Shown piece after piece: positions 53,233 through 63,845 of a DNA stretch of 64,000 nucleotides. Under the pieces are notes generated by a model. That model ran no database searches. It was given only the letters and a program-made list of their open reading frames with translations, and was not told where the DNA came from. Location: NCBI GenBank assembly GCA_900314995.1, contig OMXK01000008.1, positions 1 through 64,000 of the forward strand, in the 5' to 3' direction. The stretch's first letter is position 1; each line of letters begins with the position of its first letter. The position numbers and the translations under genes are program-made. This stretch comes from an uncultured Prevotella sp. (GTDB taxonomy: Bacteria; Bacteroidota; Bacteroidia; Bacteroidales; Bacteroidaceae).

Positions 53233-56049
53233 ATGGATTACAATTTCAGAGAAATCGAACAGAAATGGCAGAAGCGATGGGTGGAGAATGGAACCTATCG
53301 CGTGGTGGAGGACAAGAACAAGAAGAAGTTCTATGTGCTCAATATGTTCCCTTACCCCAGCGGAGCAGGCTTGCACGTGGGTCATCCTCTTGGCTATATC
53401 GCCTCGGATATCTATGCCCGCTACAAGCGCCAGCAGGGCTTCAACGTGCTGAACCCGATGGGCTACGATGCCTACGGACTGCCCGCTGAGCAGTATGCCA
53501 TCCAGACAGGTCAGCACCCAGAGAAGACGACCTTCGAGAACATCGACCGTTATCGCTCGCAGCTCGATAAGATCGGCTTCTCATTCGACTGGGAGCGCGA
53601 GGTCCGCACTTGCGATCCTATCTACTACAAGTGGACTCAATGGGCCTTCCAGCGCATGTTCAAGAGCTACTTCAGCACAGCATCCCATAAGGCTCAGCCT
53701 ACTATCAAACTGATTGAGCACTTCGAGCTGATGGGTACTGAGAACTGTAATGCCCTCGGAACGGAAGAGCTCCACTTCACGGCTTCTGACTGGGCTGGCT
53801 TCACAGAGAAAAAGAAGCAGGAGGTGCTGATGAACTATCGTATTGCCTATCTGGCAGACACGATGGTGAACTGGTGTCCGAAGCTGGGTACTGTGCTTGC
53901 CAACGACGAGGTCGTAGATGGTGTCAGCGTTCGTGGCGGCTATCCTGTGGTGCAGAAGAAGATGCGCCAATGGTGCCTCAGAGTATCTGCTTACGCCCAG
54001 CGTTTGCTTGATGGCCTGGAGGAAATCGATTGGACAGACTCGCTGAAGGAGACCCAGAGAAACTGGATTGGCCGCTCTGAGGGTACTGAGGTAGAGTTCA
54101 AGGTCGCAGATTCAGACAAGCATTTCACGATCTTCACCACACGAGCCGATACGATGTTTGGTGTCACCTTTATGGTGCTGGCTCCTGAGAGTGACCTCGT
54201 GGCTGAACTCACCACACCTGAGCAGAAAGAAGAAGTAGAGAAATACCTCGACTATGTGAAGAAGCGCACAGAGCGTGACCGTCAGATGGATCATAAGGTG
54301 ACGGGCGTGTTCTCTGGTTCTTATGCCATCAATCCGTTTACAGACGAGAAGATTCCCATCTGGATTGCTGAATACGTATTGGCTGGCTATGGTACTGGTG
54401 CCATCATGGCCGTACCTGCCCACGACTCTCGCGACTATGCCTTCGCCAAGCACTTCAATCTGCCGATTATCCCTCTGATTGAGGGTGCTGATGTCAGCGA
54501 GGAGAGCTACGATGCCAAGGAAGGTATCATGTGTAACTCTGCTAGCAGCAAGTTCAGCCTCAATGGCTTGACTGTCAAGGAGGCCATCGCTGCCACGAAG
54601 AAATTCGTGACTGAGCAGGGCCTGGGTCGTGTGAAGGTGAACTATCGTCTTCGCGATGCCATCTTCTCCCGCCAGCGCTATTGGGGCGAGCCGTTCCCTG
54701 TCTACTACAAGGACAATATGCCTTACATGATTCCGAAGGAGTGCCTGCCGCTGGAGCTTCCTGAGATCGATGAGTACAAGCCTACGGAGACTGGCGAGCC
54801 CCCATTGGGTCGTGCTAAGATGTGGGCTTGGGATACCAAGTTTGATAAGGTAGTCTCGAAGGATGAGATTGACAATAAGACCGTCTTCCCCTTGGAGCTG
54901 AACACGATGCCTGGTTTTGCAGGAAGTTCAGCCTACTATCTCCGCTATATGGATCCCAAGAACGAGAAGGCCCTCGTAAGCCGTGAAGCTGATGAGTACT
55001 GGCGCAATGTAGACCTCTATGTCGGAGGTACTGAGCACGCTACTGGTCACCTGATCTACTCTCGTTTCTGGAATAAGTTCCTCTATGATTCTGGCTACTC
55101 TTGCGAGGACGAGCCCTTCAAGAAACTTGTGAATCAGGGTATGATTCAGGGTCGCTCTAATTTCGTGTACCGTATCGAGGACGAGGGAGCAGACAAGGGT
55201 AAGTTCGTCAGCTTCGGTCTGAAGGACAAGTACACCACGACACCTATCCATGTAGATGTGAACATCGTCTCTGCTGATATCCTCGACATCGATGCCTTCA
55301 AGGCTTGGCGCCCTGAGTATGAGAATGCTGAGTTCATCCTTGAGAATGGCCAGTATAAGTGTGGCTGGGCTATCGAGAAGATGTCGAAATCGATGTTCAA
55401 CGTGGTCAATCCGGATATGATTGTAGAGAAGTATGGTGCTGATACACTCCGTCTTTATGAGATGTTCCTGGGTCCTGTAGAGCAGTCGAAGCCTTGGGAT
55501 ACCAACGGTATCGACGGTTGCCACCGCTTCCTCCGCAAGTTCTGGAACCTCTATCAGAACGGCTTCGAGGGTGAGACTACGGCAGACAATCTGAAGAGCG
55601 TCCACAAGCTCATCAAGAAGGTATCTCAGGATATCGAGACCTTCAGCTACAACACTTCTATCTCTGCCTTCATGATCTGCGTGAACGAACTCTCGCAGCA
55701 GAAGTGCAAGAACAAGGAAATGCTGAAGACGCTTGTGATCCTCATCGCACCATTTGCGCCTCACATCGCTGAAGAGCTCTGGGAGATGCTGGGCGAGCAG
55801 GGTAGTGTCTGCGATTCCCAGTGGCCTACATGGAATGAGGAGTATCTCGTAGAGAGCAAGGTGAAGCTGGGTATCGCCTTCAACGGTAAGGCCCGCTTCG
55901 AGATGGAGTTTGCCGCTGATGCCGACAACAAGACCATCGAAGAGGCTGTACTCGCTGATGAGCGCTCAGCTAAATATCTCGAAGGTTGCCAGGTAGCAAA
56001 GGTTATCATCGTCCCTAAACGTATGGTGAACATTGTACTGAAGAAATAA
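53233..56049 (+). CDS. leuS: Leucyl-tRNA synthetase
   Basis: 938 residues from ATG 53233. The class I HIGH motif reads HVGHPLGY near 50 and [10 protein letters not shown] is present near 720; the editing domain (CP1) covers about 230-430 with the TTRADTMFG and VPAHDSRDY signatures. Charges tRNA-Leu. The longer frame from 53158 runs through the promoter. First gene of leuS-yitT-rdgB-porZ, with the yitT ATG three bases after the stop. A 278-codon antisense frame is a shadow. Confidence 0.97.
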   Translation: MDYNFREIEQKWQKRWVENGTYRVVEDKNKKKFYVLNMFPYPSGAGLHVGHPLGYIASDIYARYKRQQGFNVLNPMGYDAYGLPAEQYAIQTGQHPEKTTFENIDRYRSQLDKIGFSFDWEREVRTCDPIYYKWTQWAFQRMFKSYFSTASHKAQPTIKLIEHFELMGTENCNALGTEELHFTASDWAGFTEKKKQEVLMNYRIAYLADTMVNWCPKLGTVLANDEVVDGVSVRGGYPVVQKKMRQWCLRVSAYAQRLLDGLEEIDWTDSLKETQRNWIGRSEGTEVEFKVADSDKHFTIFTTRADTMFGVTFMVLAPESDLVAELTTPEQKEEVEKYLDYVKKRTERDRQMDHKVTGVFSGSYAINPFTDEKIPIWIAEYVLAGYGTGAIMAVPAHDSRDYAFAKHFNLPIIPLIEGADVSEESYDAKEGIMCNSASSKFSLNGLTVKEAIAATKKFVTEQGLGRVKVNYRLRDAIFSRQRYWGEPFPVYYKDNMPYMIPKECLPLELPEIDEYKPTETGEPPLGRAKMWAWDTKFDKVVSKDEIDNKTVFPLELNTMPGFAGSSAYYLRYMDPKNEKALVSREADEYWRNVDLYVGGTEHATGHLIYSRFWNKFLYDSGYSCEDEPFKKLVNQGMIQGRSNFVYRIEDEGADKGKFVSFGLKDKYTTTPIHVDVNIVSADILDIDAFKAWRPEYENAEFILENGQYKCGWAIEKMSKSMFNVVNPDMIVEKYGADTLRLYEMFLGPVEQSKPWDTNGIDGCHRFLRKFWNLYQNGFEGETTADNLKSVHKLIKKVSQDIETFSYNTSISAFMICVNELSQQKCKNKEMLKTLVILIAPFAPHIAEELWEMLGEQGSVCDSQWPTWNEEYLVESKVKLGIAFNGKARFEMEFAADADNKTIEEAVLADERSAKYLEGCQVAKVIIVPKRMVNIVLKK

Positions 56050-56052
56050 TAA

Positions 56053-57024
56053 ATGACGATTAATCACAAATACATTCTGGACGAAGCCAAGGACTATCTA
56101 TTCATAGCCCTTGGTCTTATGCTCTTTACCATCGCCTTCACTGTCTTTCTGATGCCTTATCAGATAGTGGCAGGAGGCGTGACTGGTCTTTCGGCTATCA
56201 TCTATTACGCCACGGGATTCCATCTGGAGAATACCTATATCATCATCAACGGCATCCTGCTGTTAGTGGCCTTGAAGATATTAGGCGTGAAGTTCCTGAT
56301 GAAGACGATCTTCGCCATCTTCACCCTCTACTTCATGCTGATGTTTGCCCAGGAGATTATCCCGAAGCAGGAGAACGGACTGCCCTTCAAACTGATGGGC
56401 GAGGGTCAGGACTTCATGTCGATGATTATCGGCTGTGTGCTGTCAGGTATCTCATTGGCAACGGTATTCATGAACAATGGTTCTACGGGCGGTACTGATA
56501 TCATCGCAGCTTCTGTGAATAAGTACCATCCTAACGTCACATTAGGCAATGTGTTGATAGCTGTCGATTTCTGTATCATCGGCTCCTGTATGTTCTTCCC
56601 ACAGTTCGGCACCTATCTGGAGCGAGCCCATAAAGTGATGTTCGGCTTTTGTGTGATGGCGATGGAGAACTATGTGCTCGACTACGTGATGAATGCCCGC
56701 CGCCAGTCTGTGCAGTTCCTGATATTCACGAAGAAATGGCAGGAGATAGCCAATGCCATAGGTACGGAGATGGATCATGGCGTAACGATTCTCGACGGTC
56801 ATGGTTGGTATACAGGTCAGGATATGAAGGTGCTGTGTATCCTTGCCAGAAAGAACGAGAGTACCTATATCTTCCGTCTTATCAAGATGATAGATCCCCA
56901 TGCCTTCGTTTCGCAGTCGAGTGTCATCGGTGTCTATGGCGAAGGTTTCGAGGAAATGAGGGTAAAGATTAAAGAACAAAAGAAAATAGATGAAAATCGT
57001 ATTCGCAACGAACAACCAGCATAA
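56053..57024 (+). CDS. YitT-family membrane protein (DUF161 plus DUF2179)
   Basis: 323 residues. Five to six membrane segments at 15-220, with [19 protein letters not shown] and [18 protein letters not shown] typical of YitT proteins. The C-terminal DUF2179 domain ([20 protein letters not shown]) faces the cytoplasm and resembles ligand-binding ACT-like folds. Function not established. The 3' end overlaps rdgB by 35 bases. Confidence 0.9.
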   Translation: MTINHKYILDEAKDYLFIALGLMLFTIAFTVFLMPYQIVAGGVTGLSAIIYYATGFHLENTYIIINGILLLVALKILGVKFLMKTIFAIFTLYFMLMFAQEIIPKQENGLPFKLMGEGQDFMSMIIGCVLSGISLATVFMNNGSTGGTDIIAASVNKYHPNVTLGNVLIAVDFCIIGSCMFFPQFGTYLERAHKVMFGFCVMAMENYVLDYVMNARRQSVQFLIFTKKWQEIANAIGTEMDHGVTILDGHGWYTGQDMKVLCILARKNESTYIFRLIKMIDPHAFVSQSSVIGVYGEGFEEMRVKIKEQKKIDENRIRNEQPA

Positions 57025-57616
57025 GCTCTCAGAGATACGCAGTATCCTCGGAGAGAGCATCGAAGTGCTCTCGCTGAAGGATATAGGCTGCGATGTGGAT
57101 ATCCCCGAGACAGGCACGACACTTGAAGAGAATGCCCTGCAGAAGGCGCAGTATGTCTACGACCACTATCATATCGATTGCTTTGCCGATGATACAGGGC
57201 TCGAGGTTGATGCACTGAATGGCGCTCCTGGCATCTATAGTGCCAGATATGCCAGTATGGCCAACGACAGTTCCGCCAGCCATGATTCTGAAGCCAATAT
57301 GGCCCGACTGCTGAAGGAATTAGGAGAAAATAACAATCGTAAGGCAAGATTTCGTACGGTTATAGCGTTAATACAGAAAAGGAACATCTGCGAGTGTGGT
57401 TGTACCGCTATCAAGGAAGTCCATCAGTTCGAAGGTATCGTCGAGGGTGAGATTATCCGGGAGCGCAGAGGCGGAGAGGGCTTCGGCTATGATCCTATTT
57501 TCCAGCCCGACGGCTACGACCAGACCTTTGCCGAACTGGGTATGGATATCAAGAACCATATCAGCCATCGCGCCAGAGCAGTCCAGAAACTCGCCAATTA
57601 TCTCTTAGGGAAATGA
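56990..57616 (+). CDS. rdgB: Non-canonical purine NTP pyrophosphatase (RdgB/HAM1)
   Basis: 208 residues. [12 protein letters not shown] opens the family, [24 protein letters not shown] holds the catalytic Asp, and [12 protein letters not shown] and [10 protein letters not shown] complete the fold. Converts dITP/XTP to monophosphates, keeping inosine and xanthine out of DNA. Starts inside the yitT end and its stop overlaps the porZ start by four bases (ATGA). Confidence 0.96.
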   Translation: MKIVFATNNQHKLSEIRSILGESIEVLSLKDIGCDVDIPETGTTLEENALQKAQYVYDHYHIDCFADDTGLEVDALNGAPGIYSARYASMANDSSASHDSEANMARLLKELGENNNRKARFRTVIALIQKRNICECGCTAIKEVHQFEGIVEGEIIRERRGGEGFGYDPIFQPDGYDQTFAELGMDIKNHISHRARAVQKLANYLLGK

Positions 57617-59517
57617 AGAAAACGCTGATTATACTGTCTTTGCTCCTAGGCCTCAAGGCTTCTGCCCAAGTAGGCACCTGGAAGAATCATCTGTCGTATC
57701 ATACGGTGCAGGATATCTGCGCTGCCGACGATGAACTCTTCGTACAAGCCTCCAACGGACTCTATCAGTATAATCTGAACGATCAGAGTATCTATACCTA
57801 TGATAAGACGAATGGGCTCAATGATACCTATATCACCCATATTGCCTGGAGCAAACAGGCTCAGCGACTCATTGCCGTCTATCAGAATTCTAACATCGAC
57901 TTGGTAGAAAAAGACGGAGACGTCATCAATATCTCTGCCTTATACACTAAGTCGATGACAGAAGACAAGACGGTGACAGACGTGAGGATCGATGGCATCT
58001 ACGCCTATCTCATTACTGGCTTTGCCATCATCAAGCTGAATATGCAAAGGGCAGAAATCACAGAGACCTACACCCCTGATAATCCTGATTATCCCACAAG
58101 CCTCCCGGAAAAGAGTACAGCCGACTATGACAAGTATATCTCGATAGTTTCAACGCTGAATCCTGGAGGACCTGCCTATAACCACTTCTATGAGTCTAAG
58201 TTTGCCAATGGACGGCTCTATACGACTGGAGGCTATTTCCTCTCAGGAATGCCTGATCCCCATCGCCGTGGAATCATTCAGGAGTTTGATGGTAACGACT
58301 GGACACTCTATGAAGAAGAGATAAACCAAAAGACCGGTTATGCTTATGAGGATATTAACTGCATAGACTATGATCCTGCAGATGAACATCATGTGTTTGT
58401 TGGCGGAAGATGCGGACTCTATGAATTCAGAGACGGCAAACTGGTGAAGTTCTATAATAGAGACAACAGTCCTCTGAAAGGTGCTAGTGACAGAGGCAAA
58501 GAACTTGGTAACAAATATGTGCTCGTTCATGCAATCAAGTTTGATACGAAAGGTCATCTCTGGATATTGAATAGTCAAGCAAAAGGCGTCAGTCTGTTTG
58601 AACTTGATACAGCAGGTAAATGGACAGACCACCATAATAAGGTATTGGCTGATGAGAGTGGTATCAGTTTTCCGTCATTCCGCAGCATGTTCATCGATAG
58701 CAGAGGCTTGCTCTGGTTTGTCAATAACAACTGGTTCGATCCTGCCGTATTCTGTTTCGATATGGAGAATGACGCTGCTCTGAAATACAACAACTTCACC
58801 AATCAGGATGGTATCAAATACAGCGTAAACTGGGTATATACTGCCTGTGAGGATAAAGAGGGCAATATCTGGGTAGGCACAGACTTGGGACCGTTTATGA
58901 TACAGAAGAGTGAAGTGGGAGAGGGCAGCGTAACCTTCCAGCAGATTAAGGTACCCAGAAACGATGGTACAGACTATGCTGACTATCTGCTCAGCAATGT
59001 CAATATCAGCTGTATCGCCATTGACGGCGGTAATCGCAAGTGGTTTGGTACGAATGGTGCAGGTGCTTTTCTTGTAAGTGCCGACAACATGCAGCAGATA
59101 TACAATTTCACCACCAGCAACTCCAAACTTCTCAATAATAATATCTCCTACATTTCCATCAATCATACCAGCGGGGAAGTATTCTTCCTGTCAGACAACG
59201 GACTCTGCTCTTATCAGAGTGATGCCACGACACCTTCGGAAGATATGTCGAAAGATAATGTTTGGGCTTATCCTAATCCTGTGACACCAGACTATACGGG
59301 CTTGATTACCGTAACAGGACTCAGTTACGATGCTGATGTGAAGATAACAGCTTCGAATGGTGCCTTGATAGCAGAAGGTCGTAGCAATGGTGGTATGTTT
59401 ACCTGGGATGGTTGCGACAAGAAGGGTAGGAGAGTAGCCTCTGGCATCTATATGGTGGTGACTGCTACCAGCGATGGCAATAGTGGTACAGTCTGTAAGA
59501 TTGCTATCGTCAATTAA
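57613..59517 (+). CDS. porZ: PorZ-like type IX secretion protein with beta-propellers and CTD
   Basis: 634 residues, signal peptide to ASAQ (about 18). Two beta-propellers of short repeats ([40 protein letters not shown]) are followed at about 550 by a type A sorting-domain sandwich ([12 protein letters not shown]...[12 protein letters not shown]). This layout and the opening [13 protein letters not shown] match PorZ, the surface protein that in Porphyromonas joins PorU in delivering anionic LPS to cargo. In this genome it implies a type IX system for exporting such proteins. A short terminator-like hairpin follows the stop. Confidence 0.85.
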   Translation: MKKTLIILSLLLGLKASAQVGTWKNHLSYHTVQDICAADDELFVQASNGLYQYNLNDQSIYTYDKTNGLNDTYITHIAWSKQAQRLIAVYQNSNIDLVEKDGDVINISALYTKSMTEDKTVTDVRIDGIYAYLITGFAIIKLNMQRAEITETYTPDNPDYPTSLPEKSTADYDKYISIVSTLNPGGPAYNHFYESKFANGRLYTTGGYFLSGMPDPHRRGIIQEFDGNDWTLYEEEINQKTGYAYEDINCIDYDPADEHHVFVGGRCGLYEFRDGKLVKFYNRDNSPLKGASDRGKELGNKYVLVHAIKFDTKGHLWILNSQAKGVSLFELDTAGKWTDHHNKVLADESGISFPSFRSMFIDSRGLLWFVNNNWFDPAVFCFDMENDAALKYNNFTNQDGIKYSVNWVYTACEDKEGNIWVGTDLGPFMIQKSEVGEGSVTFQQIKVPRNDGTDYADYLLSNVNISCIAIDGGNRKWFGTNGAGAFLVSADNMQQIYNFTTSNSKLLNNNISYISINHTSGEVFFLSDNGLCSYQSDATTPSEDMSKDNVWAYPNPVTPDYTGLITVTGLSYDADVKITASNGALIAEGRSNGGMFTWDGCDKKGRRVASGIYMVVTATSDGNSGTVCKIAIVN

Positions 59518-59523
59518 AGAAAA

Positions 59524-59548
59524 CTGGAGTTGATTAACTCAACTCCAG
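59524..59548. terminator. Terminator between porZ and nadA
   Basis: CTGGAGTTGA (59524-59533), loop TTAAC, TCAACTCCAG (59539-59548); it overlaps the nadA stop. T-rich tail TTTTCTTTAATTG for the minus strand; a weaker one on the plus strand. Confidence 0.8.
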
Positions 59549-60481
59549 CATTCTCTCTATAGGTTTCACAGCATCTTTAGCTATCTTGGGATCAATCTCA
59601 ATCTGAGGATTCTCGTTCTTCAAGCAATTATAAACTTTCTCGAGTGTATTCATCTTCATATACTGACACTCGTTACAACTGCATTCCAGCCCACTCTCGC
59701 TGATTTCAGGAGGTACAGGTATAAACTCCTTGTCAGGACAAGTTCGCTGCATCTCGTGGAGAATACCGGCCTCTGTGGCTACGATAAACTGCTTCTTGTC
59801 ACTCTGCTGCGCATAGTTCAGCATCGTAGCAGTTGAACCCTTCACGTCAGCTGCAGCCAAAACAGGAGCCTTACACTCCAGATGAGCCATCACGACAGCA
59901 TCAGGATACTTCTCTTTCAGTTTGATGATCTGAGTGACAGAGAAACGCTCATGCACATGACAACCACCATTCCAAAGCAACATCTTGCGACCTGTTACCT
60001 CATTGATATAATTACCAAGATTATAATCAGGACCAAAGATCAACTTGGCATCCTTTGGCAACTGATCCACGACTTTCTTGGCATTGCCACTGGTTACTAC
60101 CACATCTGTCAATGCCTTCACGGCTGCGGTGGTATTCACATAACTGATAACCTGATAGCCAGGATGCTCATCCTTGAACTTCTTCAGGTCTTCAGCCTTA
60201 CAAGAATCTGCCAAAGAACAGCTAGCTTCCAGATCCGGACATAACACCATTTTGTTTGGAGATAGCAGTTTACAGGTTTCTGCCATGAAATGCACACCAC
60301 ACATCACCATTATTTTGGCATCGGTCTCTGCAGCCTTGCGAGCCAGAGCCAATGAATCACCTACAAAATCTGCTATGTCCTGTATATCACCTATCGTATA
60401 ATAGTGAGCCAGGATAATAGCATCTTTCTCCTTACACATCTTACGAATCTCAGTTTTCAGTTCATTAGTTGTCAACACCAT
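59534..60481 (-). CDS. nadA: Quinolinate synthase A
   Basis: 315 residues. Makes quinolinate from iminoaspartate and dihydroxyacetone phosphate in NAD synthesis, using a [4Fe-4S] cluster. Candidate cluster cysteines are in MVMCGVHFMAETCK (near 80), LWNGGCHVHERF and ECSCNECQYMKMNTLEK. HYYTIGDIQDIADFVGDS at the N-terminus is conserved. nadB and nadC are not here. The nearest minus-strand promoter-like box (TAAATTTG, 60695-60688) would give a 200-base leader through the candidate origin. Confidence 0.95.
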   Translation of the reverse strand: MVLTTNELKTEIRKMCKEKDAIILAHYYTIGDIQDIADFVGDSLALARKAAETDAKIMVMCGVHFMAETCKLLSPNKMVLCPDLEASCSLADSCKAEDLKKFKDEHPGYQVISYVNTTAAVKALTDVVVTSGNAKKVVDQLPKDAKLIFGPDYNLGNYINEVTGRKMLLWNGGCHVHERFSVTQIIKLKEKYPDAVVMAHLECKAPVLAAADVKGSTATMLNYAQQSDKKQFIVATEAGILHEMQRTCPDKEFIPVPPEISESGLECSCNECQYMKMNTLEKVYNCLKNENPQIEIDPKIAKDAVKPIERMLELS

Positions 60482-60871
60482 ATTATTTTTTTATTTTCTT
60501 TTTATTTTTTCTTTAAAAAATAGAATAAGTAGTATGATAGGCCGTGAATATCTTGATAACTTCTGATCGTATTTCTTGGCAGAAAGTTTATCCACATGGG
60601 AATTCTGGCTATTAACACCTACTGTGAATTCTTACTTTCTGATAATGAACCAGTAAGGCAGTTTATCCACAATTTCTATTTTCGGTGCAAATTTAATAAG
60701 TTTATATCTTTTTTCAGCAAAAAACAGTGGAAAACTTTAAAATAATAAGTGAATAAACCTGTGGATATCCACTCCTTAATGGTCTGGAATGGTAAATTGT
60801 TGGTTATCCACATAGTTTTCCACACAGTTATCAACAGGTTTTCCACAATTATTTGTACCTTTGCATCCAGT
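60482..60871. other. Candidate chromosomal replication origin (oriC)
   Basis: A 390-base AT-rich gap between divergent nadA and methyltransferase genes. It holds three perfect DnaA boxes TTATCCACA (60588-60596, 60663-60671, 60804-60812) and at least four near matches: TGTGGATAT (60760-60768), TTTTCCACA (60816-60824 and 60839-60847) and TTATCAACA (60828-60836). AT-rich tracts suited to unwinding lie at 60480-60520 and 60680-60750. Otherwise non-coding. Confidence 0.75.
60856..60863 (+). promoter_or_regulatory. -7 box of the RNA methyltransferase gene
   Basis: TACCTTTG, eight bases before the ATG at 60872; the usual -33 position falls inside the DnaA-box cluster, so DnaA may affect this promoter. 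Confidence 0.6.
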
Positions 60872-61405
60872 ATGAAGAAATTGCGTACGATAGAAATGAA
60901 TCGTCTGTCTGTTGATGAGTTCAAACAGGCAGAAAAACTACCGTTGATAGTAGTACTCGACGATGTGAGATCCATGCATAATGTGGGTAGTGTGTTTCGT
61001 ACAGGTGATGCTTTCCGTATCGAGGCAGTTTATTTGTGTGGTATAACCTCCGTTCCTCCCAGTGCTGAGATTCATAAGACAGCCTTGGGTGCAGAGGATA
61101 GTGTGAAATGGGTCTATTTCAAGACGGCCGTTGAGGCGCTTGAGTCTCTGAAGAAAGATGGCTATGAAGTATATTCCATCGAACAGGCTCATGGCTCGAC
61201 GATGCTACAAGATTTTACACCTATATATAATAATAGGTATGCTGTCATCTTTGGCAATGAGGTAAAGGGTGTGCATCAGGAGGTGGTCGATGCTTCTGAC
61301 GGCTGTCTGGAAATTCCTCAATATGGTACCAAACACTCGATGAATGTCTCCGTAACTGCTGGCATTGTCATCTGGCACTTTGCTCAGACTATTATAAATA
61401 AATAA
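60872..61405 (+). CDS. SpoU/TrmH-family RNA methyltransferase
   Basis: 177 residues from ATG 60872. SPOUT fold: VLDDVRSMHNVGSVFRTGDAF near 30-50 (with the catalytic Arg), VIFGNEVKGV near 120, and IPQYGTKHSMNVSVTAGIV as the knot motif. Probably 2'-O-methylates a tRNA or rRNA ribose; the site is not certain. The longer frame from 60749 runs through the DnaA boxes and is rejected. Ends inside a strong terminator. Confidence 0.9.
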   Translation: MKKLRTIEMNRLSVDEFKQAEKLPLIVVLDDVRSMHNVGSVFRTGDAFRIEAVYLCGITSVPPSAEIHKTALGAEDSVKWVYFKTAVEALESLKKDGYEVYSIEQAHGSTMLQDFTPIYNNRYAVIFGNEVKGVHQEVVDASDGCLEIPQYGTKHSMNVSVTAGIVIWHFAQTIINK

Positions 61406-61430
61406 GGTGGCAGAGACTTGCCACCTTATT
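61401..61430. terminator. Bidirectional terminator between methyltransferase and rubredoxin genes
   Basis: AATAAGGTGGCA, loop GAGACT, TGCCACCTTATT: a perfect 12-bp stem beginning at the methyltransferase stop and followed by TATTATTA. Confidence 0.88.
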
Positions 61431-61435
61431 TATTA

Positions 61436-61591
61436 TTACTCAGGCTTGAAATCTTCCTTGCCTACACCACAGATGGGGCATACCCAGTCATCGGGAATAT
61501 CCTCAAAGGCTGTTCCTGGCTCGATACCATTGTCGGGATCACCTGCTGCGGGGTCATAGACATAACCGCAAACATCACAAATGTACTTCAT
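61436..61591 (-). CDS. Rubredoxin
   Basis: 51 residues, a short but complete protein read on the minus strand. [14 protein letters not shown] and [13 protein letters not shown] supply the two CxxCG loops that bind a single iron; the rest is the conserved rubredoxin core. A small cytoplasmic electron carrier, usually linked to oxidative-stress enzymes such as rubrerythrin or oxygen reductases in anaerobes. Starts 13 bases after the glycosyltransferase stop, so probably transcribed with it. Confidence 0.96.
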   Translation of the reverse strand: MKYICDVCGYVYDPAAGDPDNGIEPGTAFEDIPDDWVCPICGVGKEDFKPE

Positions 61592-61604
61592 AATTGTAAA
61601 GTGT

Positions 61605-62657
61605 TTAGTTATTAATAATGGATGTTATTCTCTCAACAATCCGCTCTGGCGGAATGTTCTGTAAGCATGCATAGTCACCACGCTGGCAAGGCTTATTGCC
61701 GAAGATGCTGCATGGGCGACAGTCAAGATCTATTTGAATGACATTGTCTTTATTCTGGTTATAACCCAGGAAACCAGCCATAGGATGGGTGGCACCCCAG
61801 ACACTGACTACAGGAGTGGCTGTGAGTGATGCCAAGTGCATATTCGCTGAATCCATCGAAAGCATCACATCGAGATGACTCATCAGGATCAGGTCTTGGA
61901 ACATCGCCTCACAATGTCTGCTGACATTCACACACTGGGGATACTTTTCACACCATATCTTGAAATAGTTACTCTCCTGTTCGCCTTTTCCAAATAAGAA
62001 TAGTCTGGCTTTCGGATATTTCTCAATAAGTTGTGATATCACTTGTTCCATCAGTTTAGGAGGATATACCTTTCCTTCATGAGCCGCAAAGGGGGCAATG
62101 CCTATCCATTGCTCAAAGTTCTTCTTAGGTCCGATGATGGCAGGCAACAGATTCAGATTACCGCCTTCTTTAGGAAAGATGGAATGGAATTGGCTGATAT
62201 CTACAGGATAGCCCAGACGCTCGAATACTTCGGCATAGTTCTCGAAAGAGGATGGCAGTTGTTGTCTCTTCTTGTTCTTTAAGGAAATCAAGCCCTTACG
62301 CTGTTTGCGATGTTTCTTGATATGCTCCACACGATACCTTCCCAGATTGAAGCGCATTCTGAGATAGTCGGAACGGAGCACGTTATGCAGATCTGCTACT
62401 TTCGTAAACTGCTTGGCCACCAGTCGGCGGTAAAGGGCATTCAGTCCTCTGACACCATGATATTCCTTATTCAGATCTGCCTCCATGAAATTGACGTTGG
62501 GAGCCAGATCCTCAAATAAGGTACGTGCGAATCCTTTACTTAATACCGTGATACGGATATCAGGATACTGGTTTGCCAGCGCCCATACCACAGGTACTAC
62601 CATAGCCACGTCGCCTAGTGCCGAAAAACGGATGACAAGTATATGCTCCTTCCTCAC
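61605..62657 (-). CDS. Glycosyltransferase family 9 (heptosyltransferase-like)
   Basis: 350 residues. [22 protein letters not shown] at the N-terminus is the GT9 start (acceptor side), and [14 protein letters not shown] and [23 protein letters not shown] near 270 the donor side. Cys-rich [12 protein letters not shown] near 315 is usual in this group. Adds heptose or a similar sugar to the lipopolysaccharide core. Twelve bases after the DUF4254 gene, a pairing widely seen in Bacteroidota. Confidence 0.93.
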   Translation of the reverse strand: MRKEHILVIRFSALGDVAMVVPVVWALANQYPDIRITVLSKGFARTLFEDLAPNVNFMEADLNKEYHGVRGLNALYRRLVAKQFTKVADLHNVLRSDYLRMRFNLGRYRVEHIKKHRKQRKGLISLKNKKRQQLPSSFENYAEVFERLGYPVDISQFHSIFPKEGGNLNLLPAIIGPKKNFEQWIGIAPFAAHEGKVYPPKLMEQVISQLIEKYPKARLFLFGKGEQESNYFKIWCEKYPQCVNVSRHCEAMFQDLILMSHLDVMLSMDSANMHLASLTATPVVSVWGATHPMAGFLGYNQNKDNVIQIDLDCRPCSIFGNKPCQRGDYACLQNIPPERIVERITSIINN

Positions 62658-62669
62658 CTTATTTTATTT

Positions 62670-63272
62670 TTACTTTTTATAGAGTATGGGGTTCGTCTCA
62701 GGATCGTTATACATCTTCATCTGACGATACACCTTCATATATTTTCGTCCGGCTTCGATGTCTTCCAGTAATTGGTCTATAGCCAATGAGAGGTCTTTCT
62801 GCTGCTCCAGGAGAACATTCAGTTTAGCCTGACATTTCTGGATATGTGCTGGTTCAGCATCCTTGCGATCTACCTGTTCCTGCATATGATAGATCTTCAA
62901 GGCAAGAATACTCAGGCGATCCACAGCCCAGGCTGGACTCTCGGTATTCAGTCTTGCATCCGGCAATGGCTTGACATGACTGTACTGCGTACGGAAATAA
63001 GAATCTATTTCCTCCACGAGATCAGTACGGTCCTGATTACTACGGTCAATCTTCCGTTTAAGGGCCAAACCCTCCAGAGGATCGATGTGCGGATCACGGA
63101 TGATATCCTCATAATGCCACTGTACGGTGTCAATCCAGCATTTTAGATAGAGACTATATTCAATACTGTCTTTAACATACGGATTGTGAATCGGGGTATT
63201 GACGTCATCAGTGAGATGGTAGTCTTCGATAACCCGCTTGAAAATCTGATTTGCTTGTTCTGTAAATGACAT
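62670..63272 (-). CDS. DUF4254 domain protein
   Basis: 200 residues from ATG 63272 (MSFTEQANQIF). All-helical, hydrophilic, no membrane segments. NPYVKDSIEYSLYLKCWIDTVQWHYED and ESPAWAVDRLSILALKIYHM are the family blocks. Role unknown, but it is genetically linked to GT9 glycosyltransferases and so probably to envelope glycan synthesis. A minus-strand TAGTTTTG at 63298-63291 is the likely -7 box. Confidence 0.85.
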   Translation of the reverse strand: MSFTEQANQIFKRVIEDYHLTDDVNTPIHNPYVKDSIEYSLYLKCWIDTVQWHYEDIIRDPHIDPLEGLALKRKIDRSNQDRTDLVEEIDSYFRTQYSHVKPLPDARLNTESPAWAVDRLSILALKIYHMQEQVDRKDAEPAHIQKCQAKLNVLLEQQKDLSLAIDQLLEDIEAGRKYMKVYRQMKMYNDPETNPILYKK

Positions 63273-63443
63273 ATTTTTAGTTTTATTCCGCAAAACTACA
63301 GAAAGTTTTTCAAATAGCCAACTAATTCTTCATATTTTCATCTAATTTTGCATTTTTGTTGTTGGTAACGCACACAAAAAGCACTTTTTTATGCACACTT
63401 ATACCCTTTTTGTGCAAACAAAGGTAAGTTTTTCCTAAAAAAG

Positions 63444-63475
63444 TTTGCGTAAGTGAAAGAAAATGTGTTACTTTG
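63444..63475 (+). promoter_or_regulatory. Promoter of acpP
   Basis: TTTG (63444-63447), 20 bases, TTACTTTG (63468-63475, one off consensus); leader of about 70 bases to acpP. Confidence 0.65.
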
Positions 63476-63549
63476 CACCCGATTTCAGCAAAATGCTGTA
63501 ATTTTTCAAGATAGCAAAATCATTATTAACAAATTAAAGTATTACAATT

Positions 63550-63786
63550 ATGTCAGAAATTGAAAGCAAAGTAAAGGCTATTATCGTAGACAAACTCGGT
63601 GTTGATGAAGCAGAAGTAAAGGCTGAGGCCAGCTTCACAAATGATCTGGGCGCAGATTCACTGGATACCGTAGAGCTGATTATGGAATTCGAGAAGGAGT
63701 TTGGTATTTCTATTCCCGATGATAAGGCTGAGAAGATTGGTACCGTCGGCGACGCTATCGCTTACATCGAGGAGAACGCAAAATAA
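63550..63786 (+). CDS. acpP: Acyl carrier protein
   Basis: 78 residues, the usual size. The phosphopantetheine Ser is in [16 protein letters not shown] near 37; helix IV and the acidic composition are typical. Carries acyl chains through fatty-acid synthesis. Followed by a strong terminator and then fabF, the usual partner. Confidence 0.97.
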   Translation: MSEIESKVKAIIVDKLGVDEAEVKAEASFTNDLGADSLDTVELIMEFEKEFGISIPDDKAEKIGTVGDAIAYIEENAK

Positions 63787-63800
63787 ATAAAGTAATGTGT

Positions 63801-63840
63801 ATAGGTTGTTCCTTTCAGGGGCAACCTATGCTTTTTTTTT
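63801..63840 (+). terminator. Terminator in the acpP-fabF gap
   Basis: ATAGGTTG (63801-63808) pairs with CAACCTAT (63822-63829), with CCT/AGG further inside, followed by nine or more T. It ends only five bases before the fabF ATG. Confidence 0.88.
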
Positions 63841-63845
63841 AGCTT

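Noticed and set aside
54928..55764. 278-codon frame opposite leuS
   Set aside because: Antisense shadow of a certain gene.
60749..60871. 41-codon extension of the RNA methyltransferase
   Set aside because: Covers the DnaA-box cluster and the promoter; the family core starts after ATG 60872.
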